NCBI RefSeq assembly: GCF_000980885.2
Contig: NZ_LBDA02000008.1
Coordinates: 1-64,000, forward strand
Reading direction: 5' to 3'
Length of the DNA: 64,000 bases
Source of the DNA: Streptomyces malaysiense
GTDB lineage: Bacteria > Actinomycetota > Actinomycetes > Streptomycetales > Streptomycetaceae
The position numbers were made by a program, and so were the translations under genes. Numbering within the stretch: the first letter of the stretch is position 1; every line of letters begins with the position of its first letter. The notes beneath the pieces are model-generated. The model was not told the origin of the DNA. It saw only the letters and a list, made by a program, of their open reading frames with translations, and did not search any database. Shown one piece after another: positions 8,358 to 16,346 of the stretch.

Positions 8358-10864
8358 CCGCTTCCGTACTCCACCTCTGGCAGGGCGAGTTCGTCGACGA
8401 CGCCGAGGCGGGACGGCGGATGGCCGGTCTGCCGGAGGCGGCCGCCCGCGTCCTGGAGCGCCCGCTGCCCACCGACGTCGTGCTCGGCGCCTGCGCGGCG
8501 GTCGGCGCGGACCTGGCCGATCCCCGCTCCGCCCTCCACACCCGGCTGGCAGCCCACCTTCCCGCCGCGGAAGCCGCGTCCACCCTGGCCGAACTGGCGG
8601 GCGCGCTCACCCGGCAGGCCCTGGAACGCAAGCTGCGCCGGGAACTGGGCGGCCTGCGTCCGGAGCGGCTGACCCGGCCGGACGGCCGCGAGACGGTGTT
8701 CGAGTCGTGGGCGCCGGTGGGGCTCCTGGTGCACATCGCGCCCGGCAACGCGGCCGCGGTCGCCCCGCTGAGCGTCGTGGAGGGACTGCTGGCGGGGAAC
8801 GTCAACGTCCTGAAGACGAGCGGCTCGGACACGGCGCTCGCCCTCGACCTGCTCGCCGCGCTCGCGGCGGCCGACCCGAGCGGACTGATCGCCGAGCGGG
8901 TGATCGCCCTGCGCTTCCCCTCGTCGCGCCGCGACTGGCTGGAGGCCCTGTGCGGGCAGGCCGACGCCATCGCGGTCTGGGGCGGTGAGGAGGCGGAGGG
9001 CGCGGTGCGTGAACTGGCGCCGCCCGGCTGCCGCGTCGTCGCCTGGGGGCACCGGATCTCCTTCGCCTACCTGACCCGGGAGGCGGCTGCCGAGGACGGC
9101 CTGCTGGACGCGCTGGCCGCGGACGTCTGCCGGTTCGAGCAGCAGGCCTGCTCCAGCCCGCAGGTGGTCTATCTCGACACCGAGGACACCGAGGAGGTCT
9201 TCGCGTTCGCCGGCCGGTTCGCCGAGCGGCTCGCGAAGGTCTCCGGCGCCCGTCCCGCGCCCCGGCCCGGCCCGGCCGAGCTGGCGGAGATCACCACCGT
9301 GCAGCAACTCGCCCGGCTCGAACAGCACTTGGGCCTCACCCGGGTGTTCACCGGTGACGACGGCTCCTGGCGGGTGCTGGCGGACACCCGCTCCGCGCTC
9401 GCGGCCTCCCCGCTGCACCGCAGCATCTGGGTCAAGCCGCTGCCCCGGCACCGGGTCACCGGGACGCTGCGGCCCATGCGCCGCTACCTGCAGACCGCGG
9501 CGGTCGGCGGCGGCCGGGCGGACGTGGCCGCGCTGTCGCGTGCCCTGTTCGCCGCCGGCGTCACCCGGGTCACCCCGGTCGGCTCCATGCTGGAGGGCTA
9601 CGAGGGTGAGCCGCACGACGGCGTCTACGCGCTCCAGCGCTACAGCCGCCGGGTGAGCGTGCGGGCGGCGGACGCCGGGTTCGGGCCGGTGGCCTGCCTG
9701 GACGACCTGGTGTCGGCCCCGGTCCTCCCCCCGGTCCCGGACGCGCCGCTGCTCGGCAAGGAGGGCGTGCAGCGCGCGCTGGCCTCTCTGGACGCGCGCC
9801 ACGCGCACCTGTACTTCCGCAGCGGCGGTTCCACGGGCGCGCCCGCGCTGTCGGTGTTCACCGTCGACGACTACGACAACCAGATGCGGGCCGCCGCCGA
9901 CGGGCTGCTCGCCGCCGGCTTCGATCCGGCGCGGGACCGTGCGGCCAACCTGTTCTACTGCGGCGGGATGTACGGGAGTTTCATCAGCTTCTTCTCGATC
10001 CTGGAGCGGCTGAACGCCACCCAGCTGCCGATGGCCGCCGGACCCGACCACGCCGCGGTCGCCGAGGCGCTGGTCGCCCACCGGGCGGACACCGTGTTCG
10101 GCATGCCGTCCTACCTGTGGCAGCTGTTCCACGCCGAGGCCGACCGGCTGCGCGCGTACGGCGGCATCCGGACGGTGTTCTACGGCGGCGAGCACTTCAC
10201 CGGCGAGCAACGCCGCGTCCTCATGGAGGAGTTCGGTGTCGAGGTGATCCGGTCCGCCGCCTACGGCAGCACCGATCTGGGGCCGCTGGGTTACCAGTGC
10301 GCCTCCTCCGGCGGCTCGGTCCACCACGTGCTGACCGACCTGCACACCCTGGAGATCCTGGACCCGCGGGCCGACCGGCCGGTGGCACCCGGCGAGCCCG
10401 GCCGGCTGGTGTTCACCTCCCGGGCGCGCGCGGGCCAGCGGCTGGAGCGCTACGAGATCGGCGACCTGGGGCGCGCCGTCGAGGGCCCGTGCGCCTGCGG
10501 CAGCCATGTACCCCGGCTGGAACTGCTGGGCCGCTACGGCGACGTCGTGCGCGTCGGCACGTACTTCGTCAACTACCGGCGCGTCCTGACCGCGGCGCAG
10601 GAGCGGCTCGCCTACCACGGCGAGGTGCAGCTCCTGGTCCGCTCCGGCGCCGGCCGGGAGGAGCTGACGATCCGCCTGGACGAGCAGTACGCGGGCGACC
10701 CCGGGGCGGCGCACCGGGCGCTGGCGGCGGAGGTGCCGGAGCTGGCCTCCGCCGAGGCGGAGGGCCTGCTGGCCCTCACCGTGGAGACGGTGCCGAGGGA
10801 GGCGTTCGAGCGCACCGCGACCAGCGGGAAGCTGCGCACGGTCATCGACCTTCGCGCGGCATAG
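8354..10864 (+). CDS. LuxC acyl reductase fused to a PaaK-like ligase
   Basis: This 836-residue protein has two parts. Residues 1 to about 440 are a LuxC-type acyl-CoA/acyl-enzyme reductase (PF05893) of the aldehyde dehydrogenase superfamily, with the nucleophile Cys266 in FEQQACSSPQ and a nucleotide-binding GNVNVLKTSGSD stretch. Residues from about 460 are a PaaK-like adenylate-forming domain with the loop SGGSTG at 490-495 and a YGGEHF motif. The expected chemistry is acid to acyl-AMP, transfer to Cys266 (directly or via LuxE), and NADPH reduction to an aldehyde. A GTG start overlaps the LuxE stop (GTGA). LuxC is normally a stand-alone protein of about 480 residues, so the fusion is unusual and physically links activation with reduction. 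Confidence 0.85.
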   Translation: MTASVLHLWQGEFVDDAEAGRRMAGLPEAAARVLERPLPTDVVLGACAAVGADLADPRSALHTRLAAHLPAAEAASTLAELAGALTRQALERKLRRELGGLRPERLTRPDGRETVFESWAPVGLLVHIAPGNAAAVAPLSVVEGLLAGNVNVLKTSGSDTALALDLLAALAAADPSGLIAERVIALRFPSSRRDWLEALCGQADAIAVWGGEEAEGAVRELAPPGCRVVAWGHRISFAYLTREAAAEDGLLDALAADVCRFEQQACSSPQVVYLDTEDTEEVFAFAGRFAERLAKVSGARPAPRPGPAELAEITTVQQLARLEQHLGLTRVFTGDDGSWRVLADTRSALAASPLHRSIWVKPLPRHRVTGTLRPMRRYLQTAAVGGGRADVAALSRALFAAGVTRVTPVGSMLEGYEGEPHDGVYALQRYSRRVSVRAADAGFGPVACLDDLVSAPVLPPVPDAPLLGKEGVQRALASLDARHAHLYFRSGGSTGAPALSVFTVDDYDNQMRAAADGLLAAGFDPARDRAANLFYCGGMYGSFISFFSILERLNATQLPMAAGPDHAAVAEALVAHRADTVFGMPSYLWQLFHAEADRLRAYGGIRTVFYGGEHFTGEQRRVLMEEFGVEVIRSAAYGSTDLGPLGYQCASSGGSVHHVLTDLHTLEILDPRADRPVAPGEPGRLVFTSRARAGQRLERYEIGDLGRAVEGPCACGSHVPRLELLGRYGDVVRVGTYFVNYRRVLTAAQERLAYHGEVQLLVRSGAGREELTIRLDEQYAGDPGAAHRALAAEVPELASAEAEGLLALTVETVPREAFERTATSGKLRTVIDLRAA

Positions 10865-10870
10865 CCGGGG

Positions 10871-10913
10871 GCGCCGGCGGCGGGCCCGCGCGACGCGGGC
10901 GCGACGCCGGCGC
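10871..10913 (+). terminator. Nested GC-rich hairpin after the LuxC-PaaK gene
   Basis: The outer arms GCGCCGGCG (10871-10879) and CGCCGGCGC (10905-10913) enclose an inner perfect hairpin GCCCGCG-CGA-CGCGGGC (10884-10900). It starts 7 bp after the operon's stop codon. There is no U-tract, which is common for actinomycete terminators. Confidence 0.6.
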
Positions 10914-11002
10914 GGCGGCGCGCCCGCGTCAGCGGCGCGTCAGCGGTTCCTGCCAGTCTTCTTCCTGTGAACGGCACCGGGAACCACCGGGGCCGGGAAC
11001 AG

Positions 11003-11099
<97 letters not shown>

Positions 11100-11107
11100 T
11101 CCGGGAT

Positions 11108-11962
11108 CTAGGGATGCAACTCGCCGGCCGCCTGCCAGACCTGGTGGGCGAAGCGTGCGGCCTGCGGGTGGGCGCCGTGGGACGGATGGGCGAGATAGGC
11201 GGGCACGGTGGGGGCGCCCGTCAGCGGGACGAGGCGGACGGCGGGGTGGGTGTAGCGGAGGGCGGCGGAGACCGGCGCGGTGCCCACGCCGAGGCCGACG
11301 GCCACCTGTTCCAGCCACTCGTCGAAGTTCCGGCACTCGGCACCGACCGTCGGCCGGCGGCCGGCGGGCCACATGTCGGGGAAGGTGGTGCCGCTGACGG
11401 TGTTGATGATCAACGGGACCTCGGTGAGATCCGCCCAGTCGAGTTCGGTGCGTTCGGCGAGCCGCCAGCTCGCGGGGACGGCCGCGATGCGGTCCTCCTC
11501 GTACAGGTGGACGCCGCGCAGCCCCTTCGGTATCGACGCGCTGCGCAGCAGGCCCAGGTCCGCCTCGCCGGTGTCGAGTCCGGCCTGGGGGGTGTCGCAG
11601 CGGATGAATTCGACCCCGACCCCGGTCTCCTCGCTGAACCGGGCGGCGAGCCGGGACAAACCCTCGGGAAGTCCCCAGCTGAACCCTATGCGCAGTTTCT
11701 CCCCCTTCTGTAAATCCCGCAGTGCCGAATCGAGCTGGCGCAGCAGGGGGGCGACGGCTTCCTGCAGGGCCTTCCCTTTCTCGGTCAGCTCCGTTCTGCG
11801 GGTGCTGCGTTCGAAAAGCTTCACGCCCAGGGTTTGCTCCAGCGTCCTGATGTTGCGGGTCAAGGTCGGCTGGGTGAGATGCAGACGGCGACCGGCAGCC
11901 GTGAAGCCCCCTTCCTGCGCCACGGTCAGAAAGCATCGCAGATGGCGTAGATCGATGTTCAT
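11108..11962 (-). CDS. LysR-family regulator with a TTA codon
   Basis: The 284-residue protein has an N-terminal winged helix-turn-helix (residues 1-60, with LRHLRCFLTVAQEGGFTAAGRR split over its first helices, and LTQPTLTRNIRTLE as recognition helix) and a periplasmic-binding-like effector domain. It fits a classic LysR-type regulator of about 300 residues. ATG 11962 is chosen because it begins MNIDLRHLR, the usual LysR start. Codon 84 (11711-11713 on the plus strand) is TTA, so translation should depend on the bldA tRNA. It is divergent from the hydrolase/adenylation operon at 12535 and is likely its pathway-specific activator, with the operator in the 570-bp gap. Confidence 0.88.
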   Translation of the reverse strand: MNIDLRHLRCFLTVAQEGGFTAAGRRLHLTQPTLTRNIRTLEQTLGVKLFERSTRRTELTEKGKALQEAVAPLLRQLDSALRDLQKGEKLRIGFSWGLPEGLSRLAARFSEETGVGVEFIRCDTPQAGLDTGEADLGLLRSASIPKGLRGVHLYEEDRIAAVPASWRLAERTELDWADLTEVPLIINTVSGTTFPDMWPAGRRPTVGAECRNFDEWLEQVAVGLGVGTAPVSAALRYTHPAVRLVPLTGAPTVPAYLAHPSHGAHPQAARFAHQVWQAAGELHP

Positions 11963-12534
11963 TCGTCGAGTGTATAGGTGATGCATCAAAGCTATTTCTC
12001 CCCCCTGGACTCAGTGTCTAGTCTTCTTGGTGTCGCCGAGCGAACGGGGTGCCCGGGAAGACGGGTGCCGGTCGCCACCGGCGTGTAGTCCAATTTTCAA
12101 CGGGGGTAACATGCGAGGAGCATTGCTGCGCGCCGCGGATCGGTACCGCGCGGAAATGGCCAAGAGAAAGTAGAGCGACGCGTGGCCGACCGGACCGTCC
12201 GGATGGTGTCCGCGGCCCGGAATCCGCTTCTTTGCCGCCCTTGAGGCCCTTTCACAGATCAGTGTCGGCCGCGCGGCCGTCGGTGGTGTGGAATACCTGG
12301 CACGGGTGTTCCGGCGCCATGCGCCGCGTTGGCTTTCCAGTGCTGCGCCGTTTGTGCGCACATCTTCTTCACTGCCGTCCAGGCAGTTATCACCTTCATC
12401 GTCTCCGCTGGCGACTTTCCGGTGCGCGGATCGACTTTTCCCTGCCGTGCGGCGGGTTGTCGTGAGGTGCCGCCCGCATGGGGTTTCCGGAATTCTCGTG
12501 CTGCTGCCGTAGAACACTGAGAAGGATTTTCGCT
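11963..12534. other. Divergent promoter region between LysR gene and biosynthetic operon
   Basis: About 570 bp of clearly lower GC than the flanks contain several T-rich stretches. No protein-like ORF is convincing. The position between a LysR gene and an operon pointing away from it is the usual place for a LysR box and divergent promoters, but no single T-N11-A box stands out by eye. Confidence 0.45.
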
Positions 12535-13317
12535 GTGCCTGTAATCGATATGAGCAACGGTCCGGTCGAACATGTCCTCATCGACGGTGACCCGGACCTG
12601 GCACCCCTGGTCTTCCTGCACGGCGGACTCGGCTGCCTCGCGGCCTGGGGCCCCTTTCCCGCCCGGCTGGCCGAGGCCACCGGGCGCCGCGCCCTGGTCT
12701 ACTCCCGCCACGGCAGCGGCGGCAGCGGTCCCGACCCGCTGCCCCGCACCCCTCGCTACATGCACGAGCACGCCCTGACCGTGCTGCCCGAACTGCTGGA
12801 CGCGCTGGGCCTGCACCGCCCCGTCCTGGTCGGCCACAGCGACGGCGCCTCCATCGCCCTGCTGCACGCCTGCGCGCACCCCGTCGAAGCGGTCGTCGGG
12901 ATGGGCCCGCACATGTACTTCGAGGACGCGAACCGCGTCGGCATCGAGAACGCCCGCGCCGCCTACGAGGCGGGCCCGCTCGCCCGCAGGATGGCCATGG
13001 TGCACGCCGACCCCCAGGGGGTCTTCGACCGCTGGAGCGATGTCTGGCTGTCGCCCGCCTTCCGCGACTGGTCCATCGAGGACGAACTGGACGTCACCGC
13101 CCCGGTGCTGATGATCCAGGGCGACGCGGACGAGTACGGCTCCCTGGCCCAGGTCGACGCCGTCGAACGCGCGGTCGGCGGCCCGTTCCGGCGACTGGTC
13201 CCCGAGGGCTGCGACCACTACCCCCACCTGGTGTGCCCGGACCTGGTCACCGAGACCGTCCGCGGCTTCCTCGCCGAGCACACCGCGCACGCCCGGTCCC
13301 AGGAGGCCGCCCGATGA
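12535..13317 (+). CDS. Alpha/beta hydrolase
   Basis: The 260-residue protein shows the alpha/beta hydrolase fold: oxyanion motif LHGGLG, nucleophile elbow VGHSDGAS, an Asp in the GDADEY segment and a C-terminal His in GCDHYPH, giving a Ser-Asp-His triad. GTG 12535 follows an AGAAGGA RBS at the right distance; an in-frame ATG lies 15 bp downstream. It is the first gene of the operon, and its stop overlaps the adenylation gene start (ATGA). Possible roles are release of a carrier-bound intermediate (thioesterase-like) or hydrolysis of a pathway ester or amide. The sequence does not decide between these. Confidence 0.8.
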   Translation: MPVIDMSNGPVEHVLIDGDPDLAPLVFLHGGLGCLAAWGPFPARLAEATGRRALVYSRHGSGGSGPDPLPRTPRYMHEHALTVLPELLDALGLHRPVLVGHSDGASIALLHACAHPVEAVVGMGPHMYFEDANRVGIENARAAYEAGPLARRMAMVHADPQGVFDRWSDVWLSPAFRDWSIEDELDVTAPVLMIQGDADEYGSLAQVDAVERAVGGPFRRLVPEGCDHYPHLVCPDLVTETVRGFLAEHTAHARSQEAAR

Positions 13318-14888
13318 CCGCCGGGACACCGGTACGCCTCGACGCCCTGCTGGCCCGCTCCGCGCGGGCCCACCCGGACCGCACCGCCCTGGAGGGGGCC
13401 GGTGAGCGGTGGACGTACGCCCGACTCGACCGCGCCGTCGACGCGTTGGCGCAGCGGCTGCTGGAGACCGGCGTGGCGCCGGGCGACCGGGTCGGCGTCC
13501 ACGCGCCCAAGACCCCGGCCACGGTCATCGCCCTGTACGCGGTGCTGCGGGCCGGCGCGGTCGCCGCGCCCCTCGACACGGCCGACCCGGCGGAACGCAC
13601 CGCCCGCATGATCCGCAACGCGGGACTCTCCCTGCTGCTGACCTGCGACCGAGCCCTGGCCGGGGCCCACCGCGCCGCCGCCCGCGCCCGTGACGGCGTG
13701 CCGGCCGACGAGGGCTCCTTCGAGCACGGCCTGCACTGGCTGCGGGTCCTCGGCCCCCGGGAGCGGCCCGCGCCGCTGCCCGCGCCCACCGATGCCGGCG
13801 GGTACATCCTCTTCACCTCGGGCAGCACCGGCTGGCCCAAAGGCGTTCTGCTGTCGCACGAGAACGTCGCGCACTACGCGCTGTGGGCCGCCGCGGAGTT
13901 CGGCCTCACCCCCGAGGACCGGATCGGCTCCCAGGCCGCCCTCACCTTCGACCTGACGACCTTCGACCTGTTCAGCGCCGCCGCCGCGGGGGCCTGCACG
14001 GTCCTGATGCCCGACGTGCTGCGGGCCTTCCCGCGCGACGTCGTCGGATGGCTTGCCGAGCAGCGCATCACCGCCTTCATGGCCGTGCCGTCGCTCTACC
14101 ACAACATGCTCCGGCAGGGAGGCATCGCCGACGTCCCCCTGCCCGACCTGCGCCTCGCGGCCTTCGGCGGCGAGGCGTTCGCCCCCGAACCGCTGGCACG
14201 GTACCTGCGACTGCTCGACGGGGTGTCCTTCTACAACCTGTACGGGCCCACCGAGACGAACGCCTGCACCTATCACCGGGTGCCGGCCGACTGGACCGCC
14301 GACCGGGAACTGCCCATCGGGCGCGGCATCGGCGGTGTCCACATCGAGGTGCTCGACGCGCAGGGCCGGCCCACCGACGGCGAGGGCGAGATCCACATCG
14401 CCGGACCGGTCGTCTTCCAGGGCTATCTGCGCGGCGGCGCGATCGACGACCCTACCGTCACCGTCACCTGCCGGGACGGCGTGGCCCGCCGGGCCTACCC
14501 CAGTGGCGACATCGGCCGGATCACCCGCGACGGCGTGGTCTTCCTGCGCGGCCGGCGCGACAACCAGGTCAAGCGGCGGGGCCACCGCATCGACCTCATG
14601 GACGTGGAGAACGCCGTCCTGGAACTGCCGCGGGTGGCCGCCGCCGCGGTCGTCGCCAAGGGCGATCCCCACTCCGGCCAGATCTGGGCCTACGCGCAGA
14701 CCGACGCGAGCCCGCCGGAGGTCCTGGCCGCCCTGCGCGACGTACTGCCCAAGCGGATGCTCCCCGACCGGGTCGTCCCGCTCACCGCCCTGCCCACCAC
14801 CAGCAGCGGCAAGGTCGACCGCCGCGCTCTCAGCGAGGCCGCCGGCCACCCCGCCGCCCCCGCACTCCTGGAGGAGATCACCGCATGA
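13314..14888 (+). CDS. Free-standing amino-acid adenylation protein
   Basis: This 524-residue ANL enzyme has the NRPS adenylation core motifs: A3 FTSGSTGWPKG (from residue 167), A4 FDLTTFDLF with Asp213 at the position that holds a substrate amino group, A5 YGPTETNAC, A7 SGDIG, A8 RRGHRIDL and the catalytic Lys in SSGKVDR. There is no condensation or carrier domain. It is coupled by ATGA to a carrier-protein gene, followed by an acyl-CoA-dehydrogenase-like gene. That trio is the known arrangement for oxidising a carrier-bound amino acid, as in PltF/PltL/PltE, which make pyrrolyl-S-PCP from proline. Asp-Leu at the first two pocket positions fits proline ligases, but beta-alanine (PanD is nearby) or another amino acid is also possible. 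Confidence 0.85.
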   Translation: MTAGTPVRLDALLARSARAHPDRTALEGAGERWTYARLDRAVDALAQRLLETGVAPGDRVGVHAPKTPATVIALYAVLRAGAVAAPLDTADPAERTARMIRNAGLSLLLTCDRALAGAHRAAARARDGVPADEGSFEHGLHWLRVLGPRERPAPLPAPTDAGGYILFTSGSTGWPKGVLLSHENVAHYALWAAAEFGLTPEDRIGSQAALTFDLTTFDLFSAAAAGACTVLMPDVLRAFPRDVVGWLAEQRITAFMAVPSLYHNMLRQGGIADVPLPDLRLAAFGGEAFAPEPLARYLRLLDGVSFYNLYGPTETNACTYHRVPADWTADRELPIGRGIGGVHIEVLDAQGRPTDGEGEIHIAGPVVFQGYLRGGAIDDPTVTVTCRDGVARRAYPSGDIGRITRDGVVFLRGRRDNQVKRRGHRIDLMDVENAVLELPRVAAAAVVAKGDPHSGQIWAYAQTDASPPEVLAALRDVLPKRMLPDRVVPLTALPTTSSGKVDRRALSEAAGHPAAPALLEEITA

Positions 14889-15148
14889 TCAGCGTCGAAG
14901 AACTCTGCACCCTCATCGGCAGCCGCATCACCTGGGGACGCGGCGAGGACGCCCGGTCCCTCGACGCCGACACCCCGCTGCTCGAAATGGGCCTCGTGGA
15001 CTCGCTGGCGATCATGGAGATCGTCACCGCGCTGCACAAGGAAGCCGGCATCGTGCTGCCCGACACCGAGATCGTCGCGGCCAACTTCCGCAGCCCCAAG
15101 GCACTGTGGAACGCCATCGAGAACCTCTCCGGCGAGGTCCGCAAATGA
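14885..15148 (+). CDS. Stand-alone acyl/peptidyl carrier protein
   Basis: The 87-residue protein has the carrier-protein motif LLEMGLVDSLAIMEI, in which Ser40 should receive the phosphopantetheine arm. Four-helix spacing and length agree with free-standing PCPs. Both ends overlap neighbours by ATGA, tying it to the adenylation protein upstream and the flavoprotein dehydrogenase downstream. It most likely carries the amino acid activated by the upstream enzyme while the dehydrogenase oxidises it. Confidence 0.88.
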   Translation: MISVEELCTLIGSRITWGRGEDARSLDADTPLLEMGLVDSLAIMEIVTALHKEAGIVLPDTEIVAANFRSPKALWNAIENLSGEVRK

Positions 15149-16302
15149 GCGTGGCGGCCCTCGCGGCACTGCGTACCGGCGCACCGGCGACCGAACGGCT
15201 CGTCGACACCTGCCGCGACCTCGCCGTACCGGTGGTCGAGCGGATCGCGGACGAGGACTTCAGCACCCAGTGGCAGGCCATGGCCGACCTCGGTGTGCTC
15301 CGGCTCGCCGCCCCGGACGCGGAGCCGGGCCCGGTCACCCGCTCGCTCGCCATGATCGAGGGCATCGGCCTGGCCGGTGCCGACCCGGGGCTGTGCTACG
15401 CGCTGGCCTCGCAGATCTTCGGGATGCAGTTCCCGCTGCGGGACTCCCTCGGCGCGGACGCCTGGCGCCCGGTCGCCGACGTCCAGCGGGGCGGGATGCT
15501 GCTGTGCCACGCGCTGACCGAACGCGGCGGCGGCAGCGACCCGTTCTCCATGCGGACCCGGGCCCGGCGCGAGGGGGACGGCTTCGTCCTCGACGGCGCC
15601 AAGACGTTCATCACCGCCGCCCCGGTGGCCGACTGGGCGATCGTCTTCGCCCGCACCGCCGAGGGGCGCTCGCCGTTCGCGCTGTCCGCGTTCCTCTTCC
15701 CGCTCGACCTGCCGGGTGTCCGCCGGGGGGAGACCTTCACCAAGACCGCGCTGCCCACCGTGCCGATGGGGGAACTCCTCTTCGAGGACGTCCGGCTGCC
15801 GGGGAGCGCGCTGCTCGGCGAGGAGGGATCCGGCCTCGCGGTGATGGCCTCCACCACCGCCTGGGAGCGCTCCGTGATCCTCGGCTACGCCCTCGGCCCG
15901 ATGCAGCGCCTGCTGGCCCGCACCGCCGACTGGGCCGCGGACCGCGAGCACTTCGGCCGCCGGATGGGGGCGAGTCACCAGGTCGCGGCCCGGATCAGCG
16001 ACATGGCCATGGCCCTGCACCGCTCCCGCGTCCAGCTCTACGCGATGGCCGCCCGGCTCGACGCCGGCGTCCCGGCCCGGCAGCTGGCGACCGAGGCGGC
16101 CCTCACCAAGATCTCCGTCTCCGAGGACTACGTGCGGATGACCGAGCAGGCCGCCGCGTTGTCCGGCGTCCGCGCCTTCCTCCCCGGCTTCGACCTCGTC
16201 ACCGACCTGGCCGGCCCCATGGCGGCCCTCACCTACGCCGGTCCGAACGACCTGCTGCGGGTGGGCGTCGCACGGCAACTGGGCCTGCCGGTCGAGAACT
16301 GA
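15145..16302 (+). CDS. Acyl-CoA-dehydrogenase-fold flavoprotein 1
   Basis: The 385-residue protein covers the usual three ACAD regions: N-terminal helical domain, central beta domain with LTERGGGSDPFSM and LDGAKTFITAA, and C-terminal helical bundle. It resembles enzymes that act on carrier-bound substrates, such as prolyl-PCP oxidases. At the position of the usual catalytic-base motif Y-E-G-T the sequence reads YAGPNDLLR, so the classical Glu is replaced by Ala365. Either another residue acts as base or the chemistry differs. It overlaps the carrier-protein gene by ATGA, supporting a carrier-tethered substrate. Confidence 0.82.
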   Translation: MSVAALAALRTGAPATERLVDTCRDLAVPVVERIADEDFSTQWQAMADLGVLRLAAPDAEPGPVTRSLAMIEGIGLAGADPGLCYALASQIFGMQFPLRDSLGADAWRPVADVQRGGMLLCHALTERGGGSDPFSMRTRARREGDGFVLDGAKTFITAAPVADWAIVFARTAEGRSPFALSAFLFPLDLPGVRRGETFTKTALPTVPMGELLFEDVRLPGSALLGEEGSGLAVMASTTAWERSVILGYALGPMQRLLARTADWAADREHFGRRMGASHQVAARISDMAMALHRSRVQLYAMAARLDAGVPARQLATEAALTKISVSEDYVRMTEQAAALSGVRAFLPGFDLVTDLAGPMAALTYAGPNDLLRVGVARQLGLPVEN

Positions 16303-16346
16303 CCGGACGAGACCCGATCGGCCGACCACCGACCCGAAGGACTTCG

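Noticed and set aside
3465..10864. Bioluminescence (lux) operon
   Set aside because: LuxE and LuxC relatives are present but LuxA/LuxB luciferase and LuxD are not.
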